Assembly: GCF_024519155.1 (NCBI RefSeq)
Contig: NZ_JANIFJ010000004.1
Location: 1-64,000 of the forward strand
DNA from: Mangrovibrevibacter kandeliae
GTDB lineage: Bacteria; Pseudomonadota; Alphaproteobacteria; Rhizobiales; Rhizobiaceae
Length of the DNA stretch: 64,000 nt
Direction of reading: 5' to 3'
The notes below the pieces were generated by a model. It had not been told where the DNA came from and ran no database searches. It worked only from the letters and a program-made list of their open reading frames with translations. Positions 9,456-18,094 of the stretch are shown here, piece after piece. The position numbers and the translations under genes were made by a program. Every line of letters starts with the position of its first letter. Position 1 is the first letter of the stretch.

Positions 9456-9557
9456 CCTCGACCCCGTCCGGCGGGCATCCGGGTCCACCAATGGCAGGCT
9501 CCTGAGAGCCTCGCCCGACCGCGCGCCCTGCGCGGCGACAGATTCAAGGACACGCCC

Positions 9558-10856
9558 ATGCGCCTCGGCGGCCGCATCTCCGCTGCGATCGACGTTCTGA
9601 CCGACATCGACACCCGGCACCGTCCGGTCGCCGACGCGCTCAAGGACTGGGGCCTGTCGCACCGCTTCGCCGGCTCGGGCGACCGCGCCGCGATCGGCAA
9701 CCTCGTCTACGACGTCCTGCGCCGGAAGCGCTCGCTCGGCTGGCGCATCGGCGACGACACCCCGCCCGCGCTGGTCTACGCCGCACTTCTCGACGGCTAC
9801 GGCCAGACCGGCGCCTCACTCGAGGCGGTGCTTGCTGGCGACCGCTTCGCGCCCGAACCCCTTGCGCCCGACATGGCCGAAACCTTCGCCGCGCGCGCGC
9901 TTGCCGGCGCGCCTCCGGCGGTCCAGGCCGACATACCCGATTGGCTTTCCAGGGAACTCGAGGCGCAGTTCGGCGAGGCATGGATCGCCGAGGCGCAGGC
10001 ACTGGCCGAGCGCCCGCCGCTCGATCTGCGGGCCAACCGGCTGAAGGCGGATCGCGACAAGGTGCTGAAGGCGCTCGACGGGGAGGGTGCTCTGCCGTCC
10101 CGGCTGGCGCCGGATGGCGTACGCATCGCGCCGATCGCCGGCGACGGACGGCATCCGAACGTGCAGGTCGAGGCTGCCTTCCAGAAGGGCTGGTTCGAGA
10201 TCCAGGACGAGGGGTCGCAACTGGCCGCCCTCCTTTCGGGCGCCGCCAGCGGCGAACAGGTCCTGGACCTGTGCGCCGGCGCCGGCGGCAAGACCCTCGC
10301 GCTCGCCGCCCAGATGGACAACCACGGCCAGGTCCACGCCTATGACAGCGACAAGCAGCGCCTCGCGCCGATCTACGAGCGCCTGAACCGTGCCGGTGCG
10401 CGCAACGTCCAGGTCCATCCGCCCCGGGCCGATCTCGCCGACCTGCAGGGCAGGATGGACCTCGTCCTCGTCGACGCGCCTTGCACCGGGACGGGGACAT
10501 GGCGGCGCCGTCCGGATGCGAAATGGCGGCTCTCCGACGCCGCGCTCTCGCGACGCACCGACGAGCAGGATCGCGTGCTGGACCAGGCGACGAGCTTCGT
10601 CAGACCGGGCGGCCGTCTGGTCTATGTCACCTGCTCCATGCTGCGCAGCGAAAACGCAGCACGCGTCGAGGCGCTGCTTGCGCGCAACCCCGAGATCTCG
10701 GTGCTCGATGCCGCCGCGGCATGGGGCGAGCGGGTCGGCTCTGACGCCGGGGCCGATGCCCTCGTCCAGCCCATCGCCGGGGGGAGCGTGTTGACGATGA
10801 CGCCCCGGCGCACCGGCACCGACGGCTTCTTCGTCGCCATCCTCCAGCGCCGGTGA
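9558..10856 (+). CDS. rsmB: RsmB/NOP2-family RNA (cytosine-5-)-methyltransferase
   Basis: A 432-residue S-adenosylmethionine-dependent enzyme expected to make 5-methylcytosine in 16S rRNA. The N-terminal part (to about 140) is the RsmB-type helical domain. The Rossmann SAM site begins VLDLCAGAGGKT, the two catalytic cysteines are in VDAPCTGTGTWRR and LVYVTCSML, and EN follows the second as in the family. RsmB-like genes commonly sit between guaB and guaA in Rhizobiales, as here. The precise target base is not visible from sequence. The tspO gene follows after ten bases. Confidence 0.9.
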   Translation: MRLGGRISAAIDVLTDIDTRHRPVADALKDWGLSHRFAGSGDRAAIGNLVYDVLRRKRSLGWRIGDDTPPALVYAALLDGYGQTGASLEAVLAGDRFAPEPLAPDMAETFAARALAGAPPAVQADIPDWLSRELEAQFGEAWIAEAQALAERPPLDLRANRLKADRDKVLKALDGEGALPSRLAPDGVRIAPIAGDGRHPNVQVEAAFQKGWFEIQDEGSQLAALLSGAASGEQVLDLCAGAGGKTLALAAQMDNHGQVHAYDSDKQRLAPIYERLNRAGARNVQVHPPRADLADLQGRMDLVLVDAPCTGTGTWRRRPDAKWRLSDAALSRRTDEQDRVLDQATSFVRPGGRLVYVTCSMLRSENAARVEALLARNPEISVLDAAAAWGERVGSDAGADALVQPIAGGSVLTMTPRRTGTDGFFVAILQRR

Positions 10857-10866
10857 ATTGACCGAC

Positions 10867-11334
10867 ATGTCCAGGCCCTCCCGATCCGCAGCATGGCCGA
10901 CGCTCGCCGGCTTCCTTCTCCTCACCGTCGGCGGCGGACTTGCCATCGGCTACTCGATCCAGCCCGGCAGCTGGTATGCGGGTCTGGCCAAACCGTTCTT
11001 CACGCCGCCGAACTGGCTCTTCGCGCCCGCCTGGACGATCCTCTACGTGCTCGTTGCCATCGCCGGATGGCGCGTCTGGCGGGTGGCTGCCGGCACGGCC
11101 ACGCGGCTCTGGGCGCTGCAGCTCGCGCTCAACTTCCTCTGGACGCCGGTCTTCTTCGGTCTGCACCGCATGGGCGCCGGTCTCGCCATCCTGCTCCTGC
11201 TCCTCGTCACGATCCTCGGCTTCGTGCGCACCGCATTTTCTGCAGATCGCATCGCGGCGCTCCTCTTCCTGCCCTACGCCCTCTGGGTGGCCTATGCCTC
11301 GGCGCTCAACGCGGCGCTGTACATCCTGAACTGA
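10867..11334 (+). CDS. tspO: TspO/MBR family tryptophan-rich sensory protein
   Basis: A 155-residue membrane protein with five hydrophobic segments and the Trp-rich signatures WYAGLAKPFFTPPNWLFAPAW and LNFLWTPVFF. Bacterial TspO binds porphyrins and can act in tetrapyrrole-linked regulation and photo-oxidative stress. A TTG nine bases upstream is in frame, but the ATG starting MSRPSRSAAW is preferred. It follows the methyltransferase by ten bases, suggesting one transcript. Confidence 0.93.
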   Translation: MSRPSRSAAWPTLAGFLLLTVGGGLAIGYSIQPGSWYAGLAKPFFTPPNWLFAPAWTILYVLVAIAGWRVWRVAAGTATRLWALQLALNFLWTPVFFGLHRMGAGLAILLLLLVTILGFVRTAFSADRIAALLFLPYALWVAYASALNAALYILN

Positions 11335-11417
11335 GGCGGCGCCCGTCCGCTTTTCCGGCTGCGGGTTTCATGCTCTCTTCGCACCGCCGCATGGGTGCGG
11401 CATGAGAGGCCGCGGCG

Positions 11418-12074
11418 ATGAGCGAGTTGGATCCGGGCACCATCGATGCGGCAACCGAGATGCTGGGCGGACGGCGGGTGCTGTTCGTCATGGCGGCGAG
11501 CGCCGAGTATGGGGCGCATCTGAAGGCGCGGATCCGGCCGCTGATGACCGGGGTCGGGCCGATCGAGGCGGCGCTCGCGACCGGCGTCGCGCTGCAGACG
11601 CTGACGATGGCCGGCGACAAGCCGGAGCTCGTGGTGTCGCTGGGATCGGCCGGGTCGCGCACGCTGGATCAGGGGCACGTCTACCAGGCCTCGTCCGTAT
11701 CCTGGCGCGACATCGACGCCTCCCCGCTCGGTTTCGTGAAGGGCGTCACGCCCTTTCTCGATCATCCGGTCGACACGCCGTTGCCGACCCCGATCCCGAG
11801 CGTGCCGACGGCCCGCTTGTCGACCGGCTCCGACATCGTCACCGGGCTCGGCTACCACCGCGTCGATGCCGACATGGTGGACATGGAGACCTTCGCGGTG
11901 CTACGCGCCTGCCAGCGCTTCGCCCTTCCGCTGGTCGCCCTGCGGGGCATCTCCGACGGGGCCGCCGACCTCCACCACTACGACGACTGGACGACGCTCC
12001 TCCACGTGGTGGACGAGCGGTTGGCGGATGCGGTGGACCGGCTGGCCGTCGCGATCGAAGCGAAGCTTCTGTGA
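11418..12074 (+). CDS. mtnN: 5'-methylthioadenosine/S-adenosylhomocysteine nucleosidase
   Basis: A 218-residue phosphorylase-fold nucleosidase that cleaves the N-glycosidic bond of methylthioadenosine and S-adenosylhomocysteine. Visible family blocks are GVGPIEAALATG, VVSLGSAGS, the ribose-binding MVDMETFAVLRACQ with its glutamate, and the catalytic aspartate in LRGISDGA. It is slightly shorter than the E. coli enzyme. A role in recycling the SAM by-product of methyltransferases fits the nearby rsmB gene, though the 83-base gap after tspO leaves co-transcription open. Confidence 0.85.
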   Translation: MSELDPGTIDAATEMLGGRRVLFVMAASAEYGAHLKARIRPLMTGVGPIEAALATGVALQTLTMAGDKPELVVSLGSAGSRTLDQGHVYQASSVSWRDIDASPLGFVKGVTPFLDHPVDTPLPTPIPSVPTARLSTGSDIVTGLGYHRVDADMVDMETFAVLRACQRFALPLVALRGISDGAADLHHYDDWTTLLHVVDERLADAVDRLAVAIEAKLL

Positions 12075-12248
12075 CGTTCGCTGCAGCGCAGCGATCCAGC
12101 TTCGATCCATAAAGGCCGGTTAGCGTCCCCCTCGCCGGACCGGCTGTGCGAGATGTGGCGCAGGCTCCGGCTGGGAACGCGCGGCATCGAGTCTGGTGGT
12201 CTGCTGCCGTTCATCTTGCATCGCAAACGGACATCGGAGCGCAGCCAA

Positions 12249-12824
12249 ATGTCGGATCTCGCAAGAGAGCGGCCCGCGCCACCTGAATCGATCCGCCGCC
12301 GCCCGGTGCAGGGCATGACGGCGCTCGCGCTGCTTTTCGGCTCGGCCTTGCTCGGCCTGGCCGGCTGCAGCACCGTCAACACCTACAGCTCGGTGGAGCA
12401 GGCGCGGACGCTGCTCCTCGGATTCTCACGCGACGACGTGCTGATGTGCGCTGGCTTCCCGAACCGCAAGCAGGTCGACGGCGACAACGAGATCTGGAGC
12501 TACGAGTCCAGCGAGAATCCCGGCGGCGCGTCGATCTCGACCACCCCGCTGTTCTTCGGTCTCGCCAATGCCTCGATCAACTACTCGCCCGGGGGTAGCT
12601 GCAAGGTGCAGATGCGCTTCGTCGACGGCAAGCTGCAGCGCGTGGCCTATGCCGGCAACAACGACTCGAGCACGGGCCGGGACACGATGTGTACGCCCGT
12701 CGTCGACGACTGCGTGAACTACGCCCACGAGGGCTATCGCATCCTGCCTCCGCCGGTGTTGCCGCCGCCGGACACCGGGGAGCCGCCGCGCTCGTGGAAA
12801 AATCCGGGGCCGGACAGCCGCTGA
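12249..12824 (+). CDS. Predicted outer-membrane or periplasmic lipoprotein
   Basis: A 191-residue protein with a lipoprotein signal: a basic stretch (RRRPVQG), a hydrophobic core (LALLFGSALLG) and the lipobox LAGC with C40 as the acylated residue. The mature part (TLLLGFSRDDVLMCAGFPNR, then EIWSYESS) resembles SmpA/BamE-like small lipoproteins, where a residue pair like this links two beta strands; that similarity is weak. The C-terminus is Pro-rich. The start could also be the ATG at 12315, directly before the hydrophobic core, but that would lack a basic n-region. Function unknown. Confidence 0.7.
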   Translation: MSDLARERPAPPESIRRRPVQGMTALALLFGSALLGLAGCSTVNTYSSVEQARTLLLGFSRDDVLMCAGFPNRKQVDGDNEIWSYESSENPGGASISTTPLFFGLANASINYSPGGSCKVQMRFVDGKLQRVAYAGNNDSSTGRDTMCTPVVDDCVNYAHEGYRILPPPVLPPPDTGEPPRSWKNPGPDSR

Positions 12825-12849
12825 GCGGGCCGTTCCACCCGTACGTCGC

Positions 12850-12871
12850 GGAATTGCTGCGCAGCAATTCC
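12850..12871. repeat. 22-bp perfect inverted repeat between convergent genes
   Basis: ggaattgctgc is followed directly by its exact reverse complement, giving an 11-bp stem with no spacer. It lies between the lipoprotein stop and the stop of the convergent DUF892 gene. It may stop transcription from both sides, but no T tract is present on either strand. Confidence 0.6.
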
Positions 12872-12917
12872 AGTCGGAGTGAGAGGGCCGGCCAGCGGCC
12901 GACCCCTCCATCCTATC

Positions 12918-13409
12918 TTAGGCGGCCTTCTTGTTGACCGCGCTCTCGCCGAGCTTGCTGAGCGCCGAATCCGTCGCCTTCTCCTGCTCGAGCGTCTCCT
13001 CGAGCAGCGACACCACCTCCCCGTGGCCGAGGGTCTTGGCCCACGAGATCAGCGTGCCGTAGCGCGAGATCTCGTAGTGCTCCACCGCCTGGGCCGCCGC
13101 GAGCATCGCCGCGTCGAGGGTCTGTTCGTCCTCGACCTCCTCCATCAGCTCCTGGGCCTCTTCGATGATGCCCTCGATCGCCTGGCACTTCACGGCCTTC
13201 GACTTCTTGCCGAGGGCCTCGAAGACCTGGTCGAGACGCTCGACCTGGCCCTTGGTCTCCTCGAGATGCTTCTCGAACGCGCCCTTCAGCTCGCTCGAAG
13301 CGGCCTTCTTGGCCATCTTCGGCAGCGCCTTCACGATCTGTTTCTCGGCATAGTAGATGTCCTGCAGCGTGTGCAGGAAGAGGTCGTCCAGAGTCTTCAC
13401 GCTTGCCAT
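12918..13409 (-). CDS. DUF892 (YciF-type) ferritin-like protein
   Basis: A 163-residue all-helical protein. It begins MASVKTLDDLFLHTLQDIYY, the standard N-terminus of the YciF/DUF892 family, and keeps the Glu/His residues of a di-iron four-helix bundle (YYAEKQI, FEKHLEETKGQ, QAVEHYEISRYGTL, LLEETLEQEKATD). Members are induced by general and oxidative stress; their reaction is not established. GGAGA lies nine bases before the chosen ATG. The frame is open 44 codons further upstream, but that part is unrelated to the family. Confidence 0.9.
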   Translation of the reverse strand: MASVKTLDDLFLHTLQDIYYAEKQIVKALPKMAKKAASSELKGAFEKHLEETKGQVERLDQVFEALGKKSKAVKCQAIEGIIEEAQELMEEVEDEQTLDAAMLAAAQAVEHYEISRYGTLISWAKTLGHGEVVSLLEETLEQEKATDSALSKLGESAVNKKAA

Positions 13410-13570
13410 CGTTGTTCTCCAAGTCGGCGTCATGCCGAAGTGGCGACTCAACGAAGTTGTGATGGCTATGTTCCCGCCCAGTATTGCCGGCGCGCACCGG
13501 TTTTTCGCGGCGGCGCACTCGGCCGTGGCGGCTGCTTGCAAGGCTTGCAGGAGCAGCTTAAACGCTCGCC

Positions 13571-15127
13571 ATGACGACCCATCCCGACTCCGTCCTCATC
13601 GTCGACTTCGGCTCCCAGGTGACGCAGCTGATCGCGCGCCGCGTGCGCGAGGCCGGCGTCTATTCCGAGATCGTGCCCTTCCAGTCCGCCGACGAGGCGC
13701 TGACCCGGCTGAAGCCGAAGGCGATCATCCTGTCCGGTTCGCCCGCGTCCTCCATCGACGCGGACTCGCCCCGGGCGCCGGCGGCGATCTTCGAGGCCGG
13801 GCTCCCGGTGCTCGGCATCTGCTATGGTCAGCAGACGATGTGCGCGCAGCTCGGCGGGCGGATCGAGGGCGGCCTCCACCGCGAGTTCGGCCGCGCTTTC
13901 GTCGAGGTGAAGAAGCCCTCGCCACTGTTCGACGGCATCTGGGCCGAAGGCACGCGGCATCAGGTCTGGATGAGCCACGGCGACCGCGTGACGGCCTTGC
14001 CCGACGGGTTCGACATCGTCGCCGTGTCGCCCGGCGCGCCCTTCGCCGCGATCGCCGACGAGCGCCGCCGTTTCTACGGCGTACAGTTCCACCCGGAGGT
14101 CGCGCACACGCCGGATGGCGGGCGGCTCCTGTCGAACTTCGTGCATCGCATCGCCAAGCTGCCGGGCGACTGGACGATGGCCGCCTTCCGCGAGCAGGCG
14201 ATCGAGGACATCCGGAAGAAGGTCGGCTCCGGCCGGGTGATCTGCGGTCTCTCCGGCGGCGTCGACTCGGCCGTCGCAGCCGTTCTCATCCATGAGGCGA
14301 TCGGCGAGCAGCTGACCTGCATCTTCGTCGATCACGGCCTTCTCCGGTTGAACGAGGCGGAGGAGGTCGTCTCGCTGTTCCGCGAGCATTACAACATCCC
14401 GCTCGTCCACGTGCAGGCGGAGGACACCTTCCTCGAGGCGCTGGCTGGCGTCAGCGATCCCGAGGTCAAGCGAAAGACCATCGGCCGCCTGTTCATCGAG
14501 ACCTTCGAGGCCGAGGCGAAGAAGCTCGGCGGCGCGGACTTCCTCGCGCAGGGTACGCTCTACCCGGACGTGATCGAGAGCGTCTCCTTCACCGGCGGTC
14601 CCTCCGTCACCATCAAGTCGCACCACAATGTCGGCGGCCTGCCCGAGCGGATGAACATGCAGCTCGTCGAGCCGCTGCGCGAGCTCTTCAAGGACGAGGT
14701 GCGGGTGCTCGGCCGCGAGCTCGGCCTGCCCGAGAGCTTCGTCGGCCGCCACCCCTTCCCGGGTCCGGGCCTTGCCATCCGCGTACCCGGCGCGATCACC
14801 CGCGACAAGCTCGAGATCCTGCGCCAGGCCGACGCGGTCTATCTCGACGAGATCCGCAAGGCCGGGCTCTACGACGCCATCTGGCAGGCCTTCGCCGTGC
14901 TCCTTCCGGTGCAGACGGTCGGCGTGATGGGCGACGGGCGCACCTACGACTATGCCTGCGCGCTGCGCGCCGTGACCTCGGTCGACGGCATGACGGCCGA
15001 CTTCTATCCCTTCGACATGGAGTTTCTCGGCGCCGCCGCGACGCGGATCATCAACGAGGTGCGCGGCATCAACCGGGTCGTCTACGACGTGACGTCGAAG
15101 CCGCCGGGGACGATCGAGTGGGAATGA
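13571..15127 (+). CDS. guaA: GMP synthase (glutamine-hydrolysing)
   Basis: Amidates XMP to GMP, using ATP and glutamine. The class I glutaminase domain (about 1-200) has the nucleophile C84 in GICYGQQ and its histidine/glutamate in FHPEV. The synthetase domain has the PP-loop [10 protein letters not shown] (about 226). The C-terminal dimerisation domain is complete, ending KPPGTIEWE, the standard last residues. At 518 residues it is full length. It completes the IMP to GMP pathway with guaB. The 3' end of guaA is an integration target for some mobile elements, but no integrase lies downstream here. Confidence 0.97.
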   Translation: MTTHPDSVLIVDFGSQVTQLIARRVREAGVYSEIVPFQSADEALTRLKPKAIILSGSPASSIDADSPRAPAAIFEAGLPVLGICYGQQTMCAQLGGRIEGGLHREFGRAFVEVKKPSPLFDGIWAEGTRHQVWMSHGDRVTALPDGFDIVAVSPGAPFAAIADERRRFYGVQFHPEVAHTPDGGRLLSNFVHRIAKLPGDWTMAAFREQAIEDIRKKVGSGRVICGLSGGVDSAVAAVLIHEAIGEQLTCIFVDHGLLRLNEAEEVVSLFREHYNIPLVHVQAEDTFLEALAGVSDPEVKRKTIGRLFIETFEAEAKKLGGADFLAQGTLYPDVIESVSFTGGPSVTIKSHHNVGGLPERMNMQLVEPLRELFKDEVRVLGRELGLPESFVGRHPFPGPGLAIRVPGAITRDKLEILRQADAVYLDEIRKAGLYDAIWQAFAVLLPVQTVGVMGDGRTYDYACALRAVTSVDGMTADFYPFDMEFLGAAATRIINEVRGINRVVYDVTSKPPGTIEWE

Positions 15128-15215
15128 ATGAGGCCCGTCCAGACGTCGCGGTCGAAGCGTAGATCGTCGTAATGTTCTCCAACCTCGTCGAGTCCTGCTC
15201 CGGGCCGGACGCGCT

Positions 15216-15653
15216 CTAGAACAGCCCGATCGCAGGTTCGCCGGAGGGCGCGGCGTTGGCCCCGCGGGGTTGCGTCGGCATGTCGGTCGCGCGCGGTGCG
15301 GCCATGACTTGGGTATCGTACAGCGCGTCAGGCGATCTGCTGCAGCCGGCTGCCGTCCGCGGCGTCCGGCGAGCGCAGGAGATCGCGGATGCCGCGCCGG
15401 CCACCTCAAGCATCCCCCGCTCGACGTGCCCGCTCTGCTGGCGCACGATGTCCTGGAACTGCACGCAGCCCGCCAGCCTGGATCGGGACGTTGAGGCGGT
15501 CGCGGCCATTTGCCGGATCGGTTCCGCCCGACCCGGCACGATGTCGGAGAAGCGCTCGAGCGGCGCCGCTTCCTGTCCCAAAGAGTCGGCCGTTGACTCA
15601 TCGGCCCCAGGAGCGGCGCCGGCCGACGGTGCATCGTCGGCTGCAGCCTGCAT
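15216..15653 (-). pseudogene. Decayed C-terminal fragment of a chemotaxis-type (MCP-like) protein
   Basis: The open frame contains FSDIVPGRAEPIRQMAA and VQFQDIVRQQSGHVERGM, which resemble the end of methyl-accepting-chemotaxis-type proteins, and it ends EPAIGLF, close to the usual PAIELF terminus. Between these parts the similarity moves to a neighbouring frame (RDLLRSPDAADGSRLQQIA) and then returns (DALYDTQVMAAPRATD), as expected after two compensating frameshifts. No N-terminal signalling, HAMP or membrane part is present between here and the next gene. It is probably a remnant. The identification rests on short motifs only. Confidence 0.45.
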
Positions 15654-15720
15654 GCGCTCCTCTGCCTGCGCGACCGGCTTTGCCGCCGCTGGCGATGAGC
15701 CGGATCGCGCCGGATGTGCC

Positions 15721-16971
15721 CTAGCCGAAGCGATCGGCCCGGTAGGGGGACGGGTCGAGGAACGGCGGCGAACCGGTGACGAGTTCGGCGACGAGGCGGC
15801 CGCTCGCCGGCCCGATCGTCAGGCCGTGGTGGGCATGCCCGAAGTTGAACCACAGCCCGTCGTGGCGATGCGCGGCGCCGATCACCGGCCGCATGTCGGG
15901 CAGGCAGGGCCGGCGTCCGAGCCACGGCGTCGACTCGACCGGCTCGCCCAGCGGCAGCAGTTGGCGGGCCCGCCGCTCGGCGTGGGCGATCTGGCGTGCA
16001 TCCGCGGGCCGGTCGGCGCGGGCGAACTCGATGCCGGTGGTCAGCCGGACTCCCTGACGCATCGGTGCGAGAACGTAGCCGGCCTCTTCGTCGACCATGG
16101 CGTGGCGCAGCCGCACCCCCTCGGGCAAGGCGAAGTGCCTGTGGTAGCCACGCTTGATGCCGAGCGGAATCCGGTAGCCGAGCCGGCGAAACACCAGCCC
16201 CGCCTGGGGACCCAGGGCCACGACGACATCCCGGGCGCGGACCTCGCCGTGCGCGCTCTCCACCGACCAGGACCGCGACGTCTCGGCGAGGGTGGCGGCG
16301 TCGCCGACGAGGATGCGGCCACCGCGCCGCTCGAACAGCCGGGCGTAGCGCTTCGTCAGTTCGCCGGGATCGCGCACCGTCTTCGGGTCCAGCCAGTGAA
16401 CCGCGCCATGGATGCCGTCCCGGCCTGTCGTCATCGAGGGCTCGAGGGCCGACAACGCCGCCCCGTCGAGCAGCGCCAGCCGGAGGCCGTAGGGCGCCAG
16501 CGCGTCCGTCTCTGCGACCGCCGCCTGGAATCGCCGCGGCGTCCGGTAGGCGGCGATCCACCCGTCCGCCCGCACCAGGTCGCCGGCGCCGGCCGCTTCG
16601 ATGAAGGCCTCGTGTTCGCTGACGCTCGCCTCGATGAGGGGGAGCATCGCCCGGGTGGCGGCTTGAAGGTTGCGCGGCGAGGACTGTCGCCAGTAGCGCA
16701 GGAGAAAAGGAACGGCCCCAAGCAGGTCGCGGGGCTCGTACCGGACGTCCGAGGAGCGATTGAGGGCATAGCGCAACAGGGTGGTGACGCTGCGCGGGAA
16801 GGCGTAGGGGACGACGCTCGACCGCTCGATCAGCCCGGCATTGCCGTAGCTCGTTCCTTCGCCGGGCTGGCCGCGGTCGACGAGCGCGACGTCGCGGCCG
16901 AGCGCCTGCAGGTGCAGCGCGGTGGAGACGCCGACGATCCCGGCCCCGAGGACGACGACGTCGGCCTTCAT
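15721..16971 (-). CDS. FAD-dependent D-amino-acid-dehydrogenase-like oxidoreductase
   Basis: A 416-residue DAO-family flavoenzyme. It opens with the dinucleotide fold VVVLGAGIVGVSTALHLQ (residues 4-21), then LVDRGQPGEGTSYGNAG, typical of DadA-like dehydrogenases. The C-terminal FAD-contacting part includes GRRPCLPDMRPVIG and NFGHAHHGLTIGP. Such enzymes oxidise D-amino acids (or related secondary amines) to 2-oxo acids and pass electrons to the respiratory chain. It is the last gene of the leftward peptide-transporter operon, and its start overlaps the preceding small ORF by ATGA. The substrate is inferred from context. Confidence 0.88.
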   Translation of the reverse strand: MKADVVVLGAGIVGVSTALHLQALGRDVALVDRGQPGEGTSYGNAGLIERSSVVPYAFPRSVTTLLRYALNRSSDVRYEPRDLLGAVPFLLRYWRQSSPRNLQAATRAMLPLIEASVSEHEAFIEAAGAGDLVRADGWIAAYRTPRRFQAAVAETDALAPYGLRLALLDGAALSALEPSMTTGRDGIHGAVHWLDPKTVRDPGELTKRYARLFERRGGRILVGDAATLAETSRSWSVESAHGEVRARDVVVALGPQAGLVFRRLGYRIPLGIKRGYHRHFALPEGVRLRHAMVDEEAGYVLAPMRQGVRLTTGIEFARADRPADARQIAHAERRARQLLPLGEPVESTPWLGRRPCLPDMRPVIGAAHRHDGLWFNFGHAHHGLTIGPASGRLVAELVTGSPPFLDPSPYRADRFG

Positions 16972-17153
16972 CCGTTCCTCTCGCACGCGGCGCGCCGGAC
17001 ACCGCCCTCGACTGCGCCGACCACGGGTCGGCGTCGCAAGGGAGGCTTGCTGCCGGCCATCCTGCCACAGGTGGAACCGGTGGCGATACCGACATCGCGG
17101 GGCTCTCGCGAAACGTCGGCGCCCGTCCAGAGCACGATGCCGGAGTCGCTCAT
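16968..17153 (-). CDS. Small ORF (61 aa) coupled at both ends by ATGA overlaps
   Basis: This frame starts with ATG overlapping the stop of the serine hydrolase gene (ATGA) and ends with a stop overlapping the start of the flavoenzyme gene (ATGA). The product begins MSDSGIVLWTGADVSREPRD and ends in an Arg-rich tail; it has two Cys and no membrane segment. I recognise no family. The two exact overlaps suggest it is translated, perhaps only to carry ribosomes to the dehydrogenase gene. Alternatively it is the eroded rest of a longer gene. Confidence 0.45.
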   Translation of the reverse strand: MSDSGIVLWTGADVSREPRDVGIATGSTCGRMAGSKPPLRRRPVVGAVEGGVRRAACERNG

Positions 17154-18094
17154 GTCGAGAAGGCCTCGAACAACAGGCGCCCGATCTCCGGGAAGGCACG
17201 GGGGTTGTCCTCGCAGAGGCCTTTGCCGCGCGTCATCAGCGAGATCACGAGAGGAACGCCGTCGGCCGGGATCGTCCGGATGAGGTCGTGCTTGTGATAG
17301 GCGACGCGGGCGTCGCCCGTCCAGGCGAGCCGGCCCGCCTTGCTCCAGAGCGGCAGGCCCGCCGGGATTCCGCCGCCGAGATAGGTGTCCACCTGGAACA
17401 GGGGATTGCCGGCATCGGGACCGCGACGGTCGCGCACGAGAATGTCCTGTGCCCGGCGGCGGGCATCCGGGGAGAGGGGCAGGCCGTCGCCGAAGAGTTC
17501 GGCGAAGAGCCGGGCGGCGGCCAGCGGCGTCAGGGCGTTCATGTTCTCGCCCTCGATCCCGGCATAGCGCGCCTCGCGGCCGTAGCGCATGTCGTCCATC
17601 AGCTTCTGCGTGATGTTCGAGGTCGCAAATTCCGGCCAGCCCAGCGCCTGGAAGAAGCGGTTGAGGCCGTCGCGGCGGTGCCGCCACTCGTCCCACGCCG
17701 GCCCGTCCAGCAGGGTGTCGCCGGTGGTCCCGGTGATGATGTCGATGACGTAGTTCGTCGCCATGTTGGACGACCACAGGATCATGTCGCGCAGCGCACG
17801 GTCGAGTTCGGCATGCGGTGCGATGCGCCCCTCGTCGAGGAGCGCCAGGGCGTGCACGAGGTGGAAGGCCTTCACCACGCTGCACGGATAGCAGCGCCAG
17901 TCGCCGCGATAGGAGAAGCCCGTTGGACGCAAGCTGGCGTCGCCGCGGAGGACGACGAGGCCGAACCCGTCGGCGGTCAGTCCGGCCCCGGCGAACCGGT
18001 CCAGCAGCAGGGCCACCGCCGTCCGTCCTGCGGTCTCCATCGCCGGGGTGGTGTCGAAGAAGGTGGCGCCAGGCGCCACCGCGCTTTCGGTCAT
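17150..18094 (-). CDS. Beta-lactamase-fold serine hydrolase
   Basis: A 314-residue cytoplasmic-looking protein (no signal peptide) of the class A beta-lactamase/transpeptidase-like fold. The SxxK motif is S72-V-V-K75 in YPCSVVKAFHL, the SxN motif is SSN (108-110) in LWSSNMATNYV, and a KTG-like box occurs as KAG in WSKAGRLAW. Relatives include D-aminopeptidases, DD-peptidases and beta-lactamases. Lying between peptide-importer ATPases and a D-amino acid dehydrogenase, it may cleave an imported D-amino-acid-containing peptide or amide. Its start overlaps the upstream ATPase gene by ATGA. Confidence 0.8.
   Translation of the reverse strand: MTESAVAPGATFFDTTPAMETAGRTAVALLLDRFAGAGLTADGFGLVVLRGDASLRPTGFSYRGDWRCYPCSVVKAFHLVHALALLDEGRIAPHAELDRALRDMILWSSNMATNYVIDIITGTTGDTLLDGPAWDEWRHRRDGLNRFFQALGWPEFATSNITQKLMDDMRYGREARYAGIEGENMNALTPLAAARLFAELFGDGLPLSPDARRRAQDILVRDRRGPDAGNPLFQVDTYLGGGIPAGLPLWSKAGRLAWTGDARVAYHKHDLIRTIPADGVPLVISLMTRGKGLCEDNPRAFPEIGRLLFEAFST

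Noticed and set aside
13466-17095. 1209-codon minus-strand frame covering guaA
   Set aside because: Antisense to guaA and out of frame with the flavoenzyme; Arg/Asp-rich composition typical of GC-rich shadow frames.
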